Under the pieces are notes generated by a model. That model ran no database searches. It was not told the DNA's origin and saw only the letters and a list, made by a program, of their open reading frames with translations. A stretch of DNA of 64,000 nucleotides. It comes from Lepidurus packardi (taxonomy: Eukaryota; Arthropoda; Branchiopoda; Notostraca; Triopsidae). The position numbers were made by a program, and so were the translations under genes. Below, piece by piece: positions 15,505 through 26,001 of the stretch (position 1 is its first letter; the number at the start of each line of letters is the position of its first letter). Location: positions 13,346,024 through 13,410,023 of the forward strand of contig JAKZAN010000001.1 in NCBI GenBank assembly GCA_023053545.1, in the 5' to 3' direction.

Positions 15505-15723
15505 AAAGCAGCAAACGCATAAAAGCACGGGCTACCCGGACCCTTTGTTGTCTACATCTATAAGCAGCAAACATATAAATACGGATTCAGCCATGTTGGG
15601 GGTGGTGCCTAGAGACCCGGGGAGAAAAAATAGACTGCGTATACCGCCGCGGGTTTAATGCGGTTGCTGAAAAGTCCAACAGGGTGCAACATGGCTGAAT
15701 CCGCTTTTATGCGTTTGCTGCTT
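15505..15723. mobile_element. MITE-like palindromic element with an extra partial end
   Basis: 15562-15598 and 15688-15723 are terminal inverted repeats of about 36 bp, starting AAGCAGCAAACATATAAA on the left and matching the reverse complement of the right end with a few changes. They flank about 90 bp of unrelated GC-rich sequence. There is no coding capacity. The outermost part of the same terminal sequence (AAAGCAGCAAACGCATAAAAGC) also occurs as a loose copy at 15505-15526, and TAAAAGCGGATTCAG recurs near 15757. This looks like repeated insertion or rearrangement of a small non-autonomous DNA transposon. No clear target-site duplication was found. Confidence 0.6.
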
Positions 15724-15773
15724 TCCAAAGGATCGGGCTAGTCCAACGTAAGACATAAAAGCGGATTCAGTCC

Positions 15774-16015
15774 CTATCATTATCAACAGAAAACTGTCGA
15801 CCGTGAACCTGAAAAGTTATTTCACAGACCTCGCGCTACCAAGAAATTCGAGGTTCAAACAACCGAACCACAACCAAATCATCCTGCTGTGTTTTTCATC
15901 CAGAACAACGATCACAACTTTAAATGAAAAGCTATAATTCCTATAAGCTGTTGTGTAATATAAGCGTGAAAAAATTCGCATCAAATACATTTTACGAGTC
16001 TGGGGTGTCATGGAG
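15774..16015 (+). pseudogene. decayed copy of the last exon of the SLC22 gene at 44-46.5 kb
   Basis: About 240 bp here align on the same strand with 46377-46612, which is the end of the last intron, the whole last coding exon and the start of the 3' UTR of the first SLC22 gene. Shared stretches include GAAATTCGAGGTTC, CAACCGAACCACAACCAA and TTGTGTAATATAAGC. A one-base deletion just after the GTGAACCTGAAAA block shifts the frame, so the tail can no longer be translated. Because intron and 3' flank are included, the copy arose at DNA level and not through spliced mRNA. It lies next to the MITE-like element and the TA repeat. Confidence 0.85.
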
Positions 16016-16230
16016 TTGTGAATCAGGGACATTCAACAAGGGGTTGGGGGAAGAGAACTCGTGTAGAGGAGGGACAGGAGAGTTTGGCAACTTTTCTGCT
16101 CTTTATTTTTCACGTCACGTGCTGACAAGAATCTAGCCCAAAATTACACTCCTTAGATGTGCTAGTATCCTGGTTATGAAATGATGCATTGCACGCTTTA
16201 AGAAGACCAAAAGTTAGAATTATATATTAG

Positions 16231-16612
<382 letters not shown>

Positions 16613-16624
16613 GTATATATATAT

Positions 16625-16756
16625 TGTCGCGTGGGGTTCAATTCTGGTACGCACCACGCCTCCACCCCTCGCGTCTGTCTTCTCCCGAGCCCGCTCTACG
16701 ACCCTCTCTCACAACTCTCTCTCTACTTGCCCGGAGGTTCGCTAGCCTCGGCTAGA
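16625..16756 (-). repeat. 3' LTR of the minus-strand Gypsy element
   Basis: It matches 22507-22622 in the 5' LTR essentially base for base. In minus orientation it ends ...CACGCGACA. Its first bases (TCTAGCCGAGG) differ from those of the 5' LTR (TGTAGCGGTTC), so the outer edge has changed. A purine-rich tract ending CAGGAAAGGCCGAG lies directly before it, at about 16757-16775. Confidence 0.88.
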
Positions 16757-16983
16757 CTCGGCCTTTCCTGACCACATAAATTTTAACAAACCTCTTAAAA
16801 TTTCCAAAAAGACATACACTCAAAGCAATCGGGACAGTGAAAATACCCAACAAAGAAAAACACCACATTACAAAGGAAAAACTACTACAAAGGCTAGACC
16901 TCGTTAAACTACCATTTTACCAACTTCCCACAAACAAAAGCACGTGCCAAGGTCACTCGTAATACAATTTAGCATCAACCGGT

Positions 16984-19900
16984 TCAACATTCTTCGACGT
17001 AGCGCTTAGGAGGCTTCCTTACTCGTGCAGGAAGGCTCAACGCGATCTCCTTCTTCGCTGTTCCGATGTCATTACGTCCAGTACTTTTCAACCCTTCTTC
17101 CGGCGTCATCCCACCAGAATCCTCTCTTGTGTTGTCTGGCACTTCGAGTTCTATACCACCGCCGGCTACCTGTTGGACGTCCGTGGCTTCCTCCTGCGCT
17201 GGACCTGGCTGTAAATCCCCCGTGTTATTTCCCCCATCGACGTCCGATTCAAACGACCGATCACTTTCGTCCGTCTGATAACCTTCGCGATACGACTTCA
17301 ATTGGGATACGTGGACCGGAAAAATTCGTAATGCCTTTCTTGTCTCTAGGCCTGGGAGATCCATAACACGATAGGTCACCTCCGTAAGCTTGGCGGCCAC
17401 CTGAAACGGTCCTATATACTTGGGGAGCATCTTCTGACATTTCCCCACCACCCGTAGTTGTCGACGAACCCAAACTAAATCTCCTTCGTGATAGGGAACC
17501 GACAGCTTCCGGTGGGCATCAAAATTTGTTTTCTGCTTTTTCTGCTTGGACTTGACACTCTCGATGGCCCACAGACGCGTAGACTCGACCCGATCAAGAA
17601 ATTCGCTGTATGTTTCCGGCGCATCTTCTGGCCAGGGATATTTGGTTTCTTCGGGCAGAACTGCATGTCTCCCATACACGAGCTGGAACGGCGTAAACCC
17701 AGTACTCTCCTGCACAGCGGTGTTGATTGCAAAACAGGCCTGCGTAACATACACATCCCAGCTGGATTGACTTGGAGTCACTAGACCGGATAGTACCTCC
17801 ACCAATGTCCGATTTACCCGTTCACATAAACCATTGGTCTGCGGGTGGTAGGCGGCCGACATCGCATGTTGGATTTGCATCTTTTCCAAGACTTCCTCAA
17901 GCAACTCAGCCGTGAAACCAGTGCCACGATCGCTGATAAGCTTGTTTGGTGTACCATGCCGAAGAACGATGTTTTGCATCAAAAAGTTGCAGACTCTTTG
18001 GGATGTCGTATCTGGGACGGCTTGAGCTTCAATCCATTTCGTACCATAATCGATACAAACGATCACATGGCGATTGCCTCCTTCTGTACGGGGGAGAGGA
18101 CCCACGTGATCGATACCCAAGACTTCGAAAGGTCGGGAAGGGGGGGGGAATGGACTGCAGTAGCCCGGCTTGTAGCCCCGGTGGTTGTTTGTACACTTGA
18201 CAATGCGGGCATCCGGCGATGAACTGTCCAACGTGGCGACGAAGTTTCGGCCACCAATACCGTTGTCGTACCCTGGCAATCGTTTTGGTTACTCCCAGAT
18301 GTCCGCCCGTAGAGCCCGAGTGACACTCTTCTAAGATAGTCCGCTTCATTGGCGCCGGGATAGCAATGAGTGACGGTCTTCCATTAGGGCCTCCACGCCT
18401 GTACAGAACTCCATGCCGAATGACAAATTCCTCATGTAAGCGTTTTTGTTCCCGCTTAGATGCAGTACTCGAGTCTCGAATACAAACGTTGGCTTCGCAG
18501 TTACCAATACCGTCACCGCCTCCGAATTCGTCCAGCTTCTGAAGTATGGGTGCTAGTTTAGCATCGGCCCGTTGCATCAAAACCAGGGTGGTCCTTGGAA
18601 ATTTTGTGCTGATGGAGCAAACTGTAAGCTCCGCTGGGTCTGTCGTGTCTTCGGCTGTTCCTACCGGAGCACGGGATAGGGCGTCAGCGATGACATTTGC
18701 CCTACCACTGCGGTGTTTAAACGTAATCTCGTACTCTTGTAGGGCCATTATCCAGCGGCTGAACTTGGTTGGAAGGACTTGCTTTGAGTAGAGCCAAGTG
18801 ACGGACGAATTATCGGTAATAACCCGGAATGGACGGCCAAAAACATACGACCGAAGCTTTTCAACTGCCCAAACAACCACCAAGCACTCCAACTCGTTAC
18901 TGTGGTGGTTTTCTTCACTGGGGGTCAATCTCCGGCTTAGGTAGGCAATCGTTTCTTCGCACTACCCGTTCCGCTGAATCAAGACAGCTCCCAATCCATC
19001 TCCTGACGCATCTGTATGGACCTCTAAATCCCATCCAGTCCGAAGGGAAGCGAGCACGGGTGGGGTTGTTAGTAACTGGCGAAGTCCGTCAAAAGCAGCC
19101 TGTTGCTTAATGTCCCACTTCCATACTTGGCGCTTTCGTAGAAGTTCCGTGAGTGGTTTCGAGACGGCTGCGAAGCGGGGAACGAATCTTCGGTAATAGC
19201 TGCTGAGGCCGAGGAAGCTTCGTACTTGACGAACATTCTGGGGTACTGGAAATTCCGTGACGGCACGAACTTTATCTGGGTCAGGCCGGATTCCTTGGTG
19301 ATTGAGGACATGGCCCAGGAACTTAATCTCCTCGTAGGCGAACGCACACTTCTGGGTTTTCAAGGTAAGTCCAGCCCGGGAAATCGCCTCTAGTACAGTC
19401 TGCAATCGACTCTGGTGTTCTTCAAATGTTGTTCCATAAACCAATACGTCATCCAGGTAGACCAGACACTGATGCCATTTTAAGCCAACTAAGACTCTGT
19501 CCATGAGTCGCTGGAAGGTGGCAGGCGCGTTGCTTAAACCGAATGGCATCCTCTTGAATTCATAGAGACCATCTGGAGTCACGAAAGCTGTCTTTTCTTG
19601 ATATTCAGGATCCACTGCTACTTGCCAGTAACCGCTAGCCAAGTCTAGGGAAGTGAAGTATTTTGCGTTTCCAATCCGATCCAAAACGTCATCAATCCTC
19701 GGCAGGGGGTATACGTCTCTTTTTGTGGCCGCATTAAGACGTCGGTAATCCACGCAGAATCGCAGCTCTCCATTCTTCTTCCGTACCAGCACGACTGGAG
19801 ACGACCAAGGACTTTCTGATGAGGTAATTATTCCCTTTTCCAACATGTCGGATACTTGTCCGGCTATTACTTCTCTTTCTCCCGGCGACAATCTTCGAGG

Positions 19901-21061
19901 GAGGCAGGAAAGGGGCGGGGCGCCAGAAGTCTCGATCCGATGTCTGACAATATCCGTATGGCCCAAGCTGCCCTCAGATTCTTGAAAGCAATGTTGGTAC
20001 TTCTGAACAAGTTGTCGTACGGCTTCGGATTCTCTGGGCGGGAGTTCAGGGTTGATATCCAGTTGCAACGGTGACTTGGAGGCGGCATTTCCTTCGGACA
20101 CGCTTAGGATTACATCGGGTGATCCATTCGTCTCCTTAACTTCGGCTACTGGCATCCCTGGCTTCGTTACTCTGCATAGGCGTTGACCGCTTCGGAATTG
20201 AATTGGCGACGAACTTAAATTGACCACTGGAATATCTATGAAGCCTTCCTGCACGGCGAGTATGCTCTCGGGAATCACCCACTCTCTTCTAGATCGAGCG
20301 TGACGGACTAACGGAACGACCACCGTCTCCGGAGAACCTCGAGGGGCGTGAACTCGAACGAAAACCATGGTAGAGGCGGGTAGGGACGTGGTACCGCAGA
20401 TAGTACAGATGCCTAAGCTCTCCGTGACTGGGTCGAAGCCGGGAGGGGACCAACACGATTCTTCGGGGTTGGGTTCCACAGAAATATCTGGAAGTACTGT
20501 GGGGATTGTAGGCAGCTCTTCCTGTTGGCTGACTGGTCCTACTGGTTCGGCGACCGTCCCAGTACCTCCGAATGCCGTGGAATTATTTGTTAAATCCGTC
20601 GATAGCTCGACACTTTGGTCCTCGATTTGTTCCAAAACCCACGATTCTGTCTTCGGTATGTGAAGCCGTTGACTCACGCGCGGGACGGCAATAGTGCTTC
20701 TACCCAGTACCATGGCGCCAACGTCATTCCGCCCCATCCAGTCTACGCCGAGTATAACGGGGAATGGGCAGTGCCGGACCACGATAAATCGGTTGACCGT
20801 GTCTACTCCTCCGGCCTTCCACACAACTCGGAGTTCAAGTGTTCCCATAACCGGCAAATCTTCCTTGGCCGCTCCACAAATATTCGGACCTAAATATGGT
20901 TCGATTTGGTCACGAATTCCGCTTATCATGTCTTCTCGTACTAACGATCGTGCGCCACCCGAATCCACTACTGCTGGTACTCCGTCGATACATCCGCCCA
21001 AATGGATGAAGATGAACGGCAAAGTGGTTGGTCGACTACCCAGAGAAGTTGTCGAAACCAC
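16984..21061 (-). pseudogene. pol: Gypsy pol polyprotein, broken by one stop and one frameshift
   Basis: From 21061 downwards: aspartic protease (VDSGGA, then LGVDWM), reverse transcriptase (RFCVDYRRLN, FTSLDLASGYWQV, LVYLDDVLVYG), RNase H (EVHTDASGDGLGAVL, then SNELECLVVVWAVEKL and VIADALSR), the integrase zinc domain (H-x-H-x-C-x2-C around GGHLGVTKTIARV and CPHCQVYKQPPG) and the DDE core (ISDRGTGFTAELLEE, HPQTNGLCERVNRTL). A TAG at 18964-18962 interrupts RNase H after LIQRNG, and the downstream frame resumes in the same phase. A second break is a shift at the run of eight or nine G/C at about 18140-18149, between the integrase zinc domain and the core. All motifs are otherwise intact, so decay is young. 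The C-terminal end is 16984. Confidence 0.93.
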
Positions 21062-21087
21062 TGGGACGAAAGGGGCTTCTGCGGAAG

Positions 21088-22305
21088 TTAGGGCCGACCC
21101 TGCCCTCCCGGGGCGGCCCGTGGGTTTTCCGACCGATTACGGTAAGCGGCATCTTGACCCGGACGATTTCCGCTACCATGGTTAAAACCGTCGGAGTTGG
21201 GGCAATTACGGCTAAAGTGTCCTCCCCCACATTTGTAGCACGTGGAGGCCCTTCGATTTGGACAGTCTCTGGCCAAATGTCCGACTCTGCCGCACTCGAA
21301 GCATCCTCTCCTTTCGTTCGGATCTGGCGGAAAATCAGGTCGGGGCGGGGTCCTGGGGTGGTCTGAAGGCATGGCTGAATGACCGACTCTGGCTAACAAG
21401 GTGCGGATCCCCGCGATCAACTCTCCATCGTGACCAATGCCGCTGGGTGTGCCCGGTACGTTAACGAGCTCTTGTGTGGGGATGCCAGTAATTTCCTCTA
21501 GTCGCTGGGCTGCATCGATGAAATCACTGATGCTTTTCGCCGGGGAGACCATCAGTGCGGCAGCGTGTTCAGGACGGGCGAGTCCGCGGATCAGGTAGGG
21601 GATTATGGCCTCCTCGTTGATGCCTTGGGGGCACCTCTTGCAAAGGGCGGCCTTCCTGAGGATATAATGTACCACCGGTTCTCCCGCCTCCTGTCGTCGT
21701 GACTTCACTAAAGGCAACCACTCTTCCATCGTCATTTTCTTTTCGAACACCTTCTCCAGCTTGGACCGCCAGTCCGTCCACCGAGTGTGGGTCTGTCCGT
21801 CTGTTTCATGCCACGATAGGGCCAATCCTTGGATTTTGCTAATGGCAATCCTACGCTTAAGCGTGTCGTCCCATCCTTCCGTTTCTGAAGCCAACTTGAA
21901 ATTTCGCAGCCAGGCGTGTACATCCCCTTCGCCATCGTAGGTTGGTATGGTAGACGCTGTTTTAGAGATAGGCTTCGTATTACGGGAATGTTGGGCTGCC
22001 AAGCTTTTGATCAGTTGATCGTGGTCCGACCGTTGGGTTGCCACGCTTTGGGTTAGTGCCGACTGTTGGGCTACCAAGCTTTGGGTTAGTGCCGACAGCG
22101 TTTTGATTAGCTCTTCGGTGGCCATTCTGACTTGCCCGGGGATAACTCTGCGATATCCGCTTGAGTACCCGGTGACGCAACTATGAAATTCGTCAACACT
22201 GAAAGTAACCGGCGATATGCACTTGGGTCCGCAGTGACACAACTCTGAAATTCGCCAACACTGAAATTCTTCAACAGTGAAACTCGCAACACTGAAACAC
22301 TGCAA
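21088..22305 (-). CDS. gag: Gypsy Gag with two CCHC zinc knuckles
   Basis: The frame is open for up to 405 codons, but the real start is probably the internal ATG before ATEELIKTLSALTQSL. The middle carries a retrotransposon gag (capsid-like) region (PTYDGEGDVHAWLRNF, LSWHETDG). Near the C-terminus are CFECGRVGHLARDC and CYKCGGGHFSRNC, two CCHC knuckles for RNA packaging. Pol begins just beyond, in another frame, so expression would need a ribosomal frameshift, as usual in Ty3/Gypsy. The stretch near 22160-22330, before the gag start, contains short imperfect repeats of the type AACACTGAAA. Confidence 0.9.
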   Translation of the reverse strand: MQCFSVASFTVEEFQCWRISELCHCGPKCISPVTFSVDEFHSCVTGYSSGYRRVIPGQVRMATEELIKTLSALTQSLVAQQSALTQSVATQRSDHDQLIKSLAAQHSRNTKPISKTASTIPTYDGEGDVHAWLRNFKLASETEGWDDTLKRRIAISKIQGLALSWHETDGQTHTRWTDWRSKLEKVFEKKMTMEEWLPLVKSRRQEAGEPVVHYILRKAALCKRCPQGINEEAIIPYLIRGLARPEHAAALMVSPAKSISDFIDAAQRLEEITGIPTQELVNVPGTPSGIGHDGELIAGIRTLLARVGHSAMPSDHPRTPPRPDFPPDPNERRGCFECGRVGHLARDCPNRRASTCYKCGGGHFSRNCPNSDGFNHGSGNRPGQDAAYRNRSENPRAAPGGQGRP

Positions 22306-22487
22306 CTATGAAATCCTGCAACACTGAAACTTGACGTTTCATGCGCAAATTACGTGTCTTTTTTCACAAAATACTGTTTTTTTTTTCACAAAATCAGGTT
22401 CTTTCCAACGTGGAATCCAATCACAAACACTCTCCGTCACTGGAAATCGTATGACACTTTGATTAATACCACAGGATTGCTGCAGAA

Positions 22488-22504
22488 TCCCACTCCTAAC
22501 ACCA
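22488..22504 (-). other. primer binding site of the minus-strand Gypsy element
   Basis: Two bases inside the 5' LTR (after ...GCGACA, then TT) the minus strand reads TGGTGTTAGGAGTGGGA. This is complementary to a tRNA 3' end of the ...TCCCACTCCTGACACCA type, which fits a tRNA-Leu primer with one mismatch. The plus-strand element has the same site without the mismatch. Confidence 0.75.
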
Positions 22505-22506
22505 AA

Positions 22507-22622
22507 TGTCGCGTGGGGTTCAATTCTGGTACGCACCACGCCTCCACCCCTCGCGTCTGTCTTCTCCCGAGCCCGCTCTACGACCCTCTCTCACAACTCT
22601 CTCTCTACTTGCCCGGAGGTTC
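22507..22622 (-). repeat. 5' LTR of the minus-strand Gypsy element, main part
   Basis: This part and 25693-25721 together make the LTR of about 145 bp, split by the non-LTR retrotransposon at 22623-25680. It matches the 3' LTR at 16625-16740. GCCCGGAGGTTC at 22611-22622 is repeated at 25681-25692 as the target-site duplication of the insertion. Confidence 0.88.
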
Positions 22623-25600
22623 TTCTTCTTCTTCTTTGTGTTGTTATAGACGACAGGCGAATCGTCATCGCATCGTCGTCTGCAGCATTCCCACTTGATG
22701 TCGCTGTCTACTCCTTCTGTCTTCTCTGGTCCACGCACGAATTTACATACTTTAATTGGAATGGGCGTGCCAAAGAAAGTGCATGATATGAAAGGTGATA
22801 GAGTTTAGACCATCACCGAGCCGATTACTTAGATGAGATCAACTAGTCCTGTTATTCTTATGAAGTCCGCCAAATATGATTGTGCTAAAAATTGCTTATG
22901 TTCCGTAAGTTTGCCAAACCCCAGAATGTTCTCGAGTTTAAATTCCATTCCTTCTTTAATCATTTTATTCTTGAGGAATTCACGTTCCATTGAGTTATAC
23001 AGACATTTCATAACCTTATGTTCCACCGTATCATCTCTCTCGCCACATCTATCACATGCGCTATTTCTTTTTAATTTGAACCTATGCTGCCATGCTCCTG
23101 TTCTTCCGTGACCACATCTCAGTCTTAAAAGAACTACTGCCATTTTTCTGTTTTTGTGCAATAACCAGGGTGCTGGCCTGATGTTTGTAGCAGATTGAAC
23201 AAGATTTTGTAAAGAGCTGTTTTTTAATCGCTGAAGTACTTTTTGTTCTATCTTCTGTTTGATTACGGTTGTGATTTCGTGTCTTGTGAGTTCTCTTAAA
23301 ATTGTCTGATTTGAGTTTTTTCCAATCCTTGCCGCCGAATCTGCTGCTTCGTTACCAGCGATACCTATATGTGCAGGAACCCATTGCAACGTTATGTCAA
23401 AGTTGTTTGTTTGTAACATCCGTATTTTATTCTGAATATCTTGTACTATTTCGAAGTAGGCCCTCCTTCCATATGAAGCAATAGCACTGAGTGCAGCTCT
23501 TGAGTCCGAAAGGATAAGGTATTTGTTTGTATCCGAATTCTCGATAATTGCTAGCGCTTCCTTGATGGCGTACAGTTCTGCTGCCAGTACCGATGACCAC
23601 CGAGGGAGCGCGAAGGCGACCGAGGTATTTTCAGTTTCTATGTGTATCCCTGCCCCCGAATGCCCATCTTCATCTCTGGACCCATCTGTATAAACTTTGG
23701 TATGATTGGGGTAGATTTGGTGTAAGTACTCGTACACAAGTTGCTTACAGTCAGTTATCAATTCTTTTTTCGTGCTTAGTTGTGGTATAACTTTGACTAT
23801 ATTTGTGGCCTCAAAATCCCAAGGGGGAATTAGGTTTTCAAAAAAATCTCCTTCTTTTGCCTGCGCAATTTCATAAGACTCGTACATCTGTTTGTATGAT
23901 GTCCATAATGATGAACTACGGTTGTTGTAAACCTTTTTAACTACTAGATCGTGTTTGTGGCATTCTACCATTCTATTAAAATAGTTGGAGGCTAACAGGT
24001 CCCTTCTGTCCTTGAGAGGTATGGTACCTGTTGCACACAATAGTACTGCTATCGGTGTCGTTTTGGTGGCTCCTAGAATAATTCTCAGGGCTCTGTTTTG
24101 GATCACCTCAAGGCATTGAAGTTTTTTAACATTTATATCCTTGTATATTATGGAGCCATATTCCAGTGTTGACCTTATTAACCCTTGATAGAGTGTCTTC
24201 ATGACTTGTTGACTACTCCCCCAACTGGTCCCTGCTAGTCTGCTGATCAACCCTATTGCTTTCATCCCTTTTTTCTTGATGTCTTCTAGATGTTCTGAGA
24301 AAGACAAAGTCTTATTAAAGGTCAAACCCAGAAATTTAGCCGTCTCCACTCTCGCCAGCTCCTTCCCATTGATCTTCAATTTCCGTCTGCTTTCTAATTT
24401 TCGTTTTCGAGTGATTACCATGAAATTTGATTTTTCAGTCGAAATTTTTAGACCATTTTTTCCACACCACGAGTTAACATCCCCGAGAATATTACTGGCC
24501 TTTGTCATTGCAATCTCCAGTTCAGCCCCTGAAACCCACAGGGCAATATCATCTGCAAAAATCGATATATTTCCCTGTCCTAGTACACTTGACAGGTCTG
24601 CCATCATTATATTAAATAGCCAAGGGGACATCACTGATCCCTGTGGAATACCTTTTTTCATTGGAATTTCTGTCGACAGGTGTGCACCCACTCTGACTTG
24701 GAGGGTTCTGTCTTTTAAAAAACTTCGTATTACGGTTAGTAGTTTCCCTCTAATGCCTCTCTCTCCCATCTTTCTGAGAAGACCATCTATCCACACTCCG
24801 TCGTATGCTTGTTTAATATCTATTAGTACTAAGACTGCTACACCTCCTGCCTCGTAAGCAGTTTGACAGTCGTTTTTCATCCTGACCAACTGGTCCACTG
24901 TACTACGGCCTACTCTGAACCCCGTCTGACATGGAGACATTATAGGGTTCTTTTCTGTAAACCAGGTTACTCTTCTGATTATCATCCTTTCGAAAATTTT
25001 GGCTAGGCATGATATTAATGATATGGGCCTGTATGACTCACACTTCGCGGGGTCTTTATTCGACTTTGGTATGGGAATGACTACTGCGTTTTTCCAGTCA
25101 GCGGGTATCACACCTGTCTCCAAAATGTAGTTATAAATACTGAACAAAGCTTGTTTAAAATTGTTGGGAAGTCTTTCTATTATTGTATAATGGACCATGT
25201 CTTTTCCCTGACTAGTTTTAGGTAGTTTGCGAATGACTTCTGTAAATTCCCATACAGTAAAAGGGTTGTCCAGTTCTTTCATTTCACTACTTCTTCCCAT
25301 ATATCCGATGATGTCTAATTCTATCACGTCATCATCCACATCTGGGTTAATAAGTTCCGGTGCTGTCGATTGGAAGTTGCCAAAATGTCGTGCAAACATT
25401 TCTGCCGTCTCTTCGTCGCTTTCTATTACCTCACCCGTTGGGTTGGTGATTTTCCTTACACGCGTTCTACCCTTACCTTCCATTGCCCGAATTAATCCCC
25501 ACGCTTCTTTCATTGGTGTATTGATACCAAAACTCTCAACTTTATTTCTCCAGAATTGCCTTTTTGCCTTTTGGGAGGTTTGCTTGCTGCGCGTTTGTGC

Positions 25601-25680
25601 TCTTTTGCATTCATCAACATTTTCTGAACTAGGGTTACGTCTCAACGTTCTATATGCTACTCTAGCTTTCTAGCTTTTTA
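22623..25680 (-). mobile_element. non-LTR retrotransposon inserted into the Gypsy LTR
   Basis: The insert is bounded by a perfect 12-bp duplication, GCCCGGAGGTTC (22611-22622 and 25681-25692), which splits an otherwise continuous LTR. Its 3' end, at the low coordinate, is a short (GAA)n tail on the minus strand and not poly-A. The 5' end is truncated: there is no apurinic endonuclease domain and no ORF1. It carries one long frame, 22829-25645, with reverse transcriptase and RNase H. Confidence 0.92.
22829..25645 (-). CDS. non-LTR retrotransposon ORF2 (RT + RNase H), 5'-truncated
   Basis: The frame is open for 938 codons. The reverse transcriptase lies at about residues 170-450 (PIPKSNKDPAKCESYRPISL, QTGFRVGRSTVDQL, KKGIPQGSVMSPWLF, and the catalytic FADDIALW). 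A C-terminal RNase H follows (VYTDGSRDEDG, AAELYAIKEAL, LSDSRAALSA, AGNEAADSAAR) and then a CxxC-H-C zinc motif (CDRCGERDDTVEHKVMKC). A separate RNase H after the RT points to the I-like superfamily (I, Loa, Ingi and relatives). The N-terminal endonuclease is missing because the insertion is 5'-truncated, so the listed start is simply the first usable codon. The long unbroken frame shows the insertion is recent. Confidence 0.93.
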   Translation of the reverse strand: MRRNPSSENVDECKRAQTRSKQTSQKAKRQFWRNKVESFGINTPMKEAWGLIRAMEGKGRTRVRKITNPTGEVIESDEETAEMFARHFGNFQSTAPELINPDVDDDVIELDIIGYMGRSSEMKELDNPFTVWEFTEVIRKLPKTSQGKDMVHYTIIERLPNNFKQALFSIYNYILETGVIPADWKNAVVIPIPKSNKDPAKCESYRPISLISCLAKIFERMIIRRVTWFTEKNPIMSPCQTGFRVGRSTVDQLVRMKNDCQTAYEAGGVAVLVLIDIKQAYDGVWIDGLLRKMGERGIRGKLLTVIRSFLKDRTLQVRVGAHLSTEIPMKKGIPQGSVMSPWLFNIMMADLSSVLGQGNISIFADDIALWVSGAELEIAMTKASNILGDVNSWCGKNGLKISTEKSNFMVITRKRKLESRRKLKINGKELARVETAKFLGLTFNKTLSFSEHLEDIKKKGMKAIGLISRLAGTSWGSSQQVMKTLYQGLIRSTLEYGSIIYKDINVKKLQCLEVIQNRALRIILGATKTTPIAVLLCATGTIPLKDRRDLLASNYFNRMVECHKHDLVVKKVYNNRSSSLWTSYKQMYESYEIAQAKEGDFFENLIPPWDFEATNIVKVIPQLSTKKELITDCKQLVYEYLHQIYPNHTKVYTDGSRDEDGHSGAGIHIETENTSVAFALPRWSSVLAAELYAIKEALAIIENSDTNKYLILSDSRAALSAIASYGRRAYFEIVQDIQNKIRMLQTNNFDITLQWVPAHIGIAGNEAADSAARIGKNSNQTILRELTRHEITTVIKQKIEQKVLQRLKNSSLQNLVQSATNIRPAPWLLHKNRKMAVVLLRLRCGHGRTGAWQHRFKLKRNSACDRCGERDDTVEHKVMKCLYNSMEREFLKNKMIKEGMEFKLENILGFGKLTEHKQFLAQSYLADFIRITGLVDLI

Positions 25681-25692
25681 GCCCGGAGGTTC

Positions 25693-25721
25693 GCTAGCGG
25701 TTCGACTCGCGAACCGCTACA
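25693..25721 (-). repeat. 5' LTR of the minus-strand Gypsy element, outer edge
   Basis: The remaining 29 bp of the split LTR. On the minus strand it starts TGTAGCGGTTCGCGAG, so it has the usual TG...CA ends together with the inner part. It abuts ATAT at 25722-25725 and then the LTR of the neighbouring plus-strand Gypsy element. Confidence 0.8.
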
Positions 25722-25725
25722 ATAT

Positions 25726-25999
25726 TGTAGCGGCAGATGGCGTGCGAGAGGCAAGGAGAACGCCTGTGAAAGGCCAAAAGGGAGAGAGAGAGAGAGAGAG
25801 TGAGCGAGAGGAAAAGCGCGCGAGTGTAAAAGACGGAGTTACCGTTTTGATTGTTGTAGAAGCCCCGAGCTAAATCCCCACTTTCAATAAACTATCCTAT
25901 CTAAATTAAATTAAAACTGTGTACACCTTTTTTCTCAGGCCAGTTTTCCTCCTTTTTAGTGTGAAATCCGTTAGTGTAAAATCACAAATTTACGCTACA
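25726..25999 (+). repeat. 5' LTR of the plus-strand Gypsy element
   Basis: 274 bp with TG...CA ends, containing a GA-dinucleotide run at about 25781-25800 and a polyadenylation-like CAATAAAC near 25885. It pairs with the 3' LTR at 31540-31815. Confidence 0.94.
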
Positions 26000-26001
26000 T
26001 T

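Larger units (their letters stand above)
16625..25721 (-). mobile_element. Ty3/Gypsy LTR retrotransposon, minus strand, interrupted
   Basis: The element runs from its 5' LTR (25721 downwards) to its 3' LTR (16625-16756). The order is LTR, tRNA-like primer site, gag with zinc knuckles, then protease, reverse transcriptase, RNase H and integrase: the Ty3/Gypsy order. No env-like frame is seen. Without the non-LTR insertion in its 5' LTR it would be about 6.0 kb. Flanking ATAT on both outer sides fits a 4-bp target duplication in TA-repeat DNA. LTR stretches of roughly 110 bp look identical, so insertion is recent, yet pol already has a stop and a frameshift. Confidence 0.93.
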
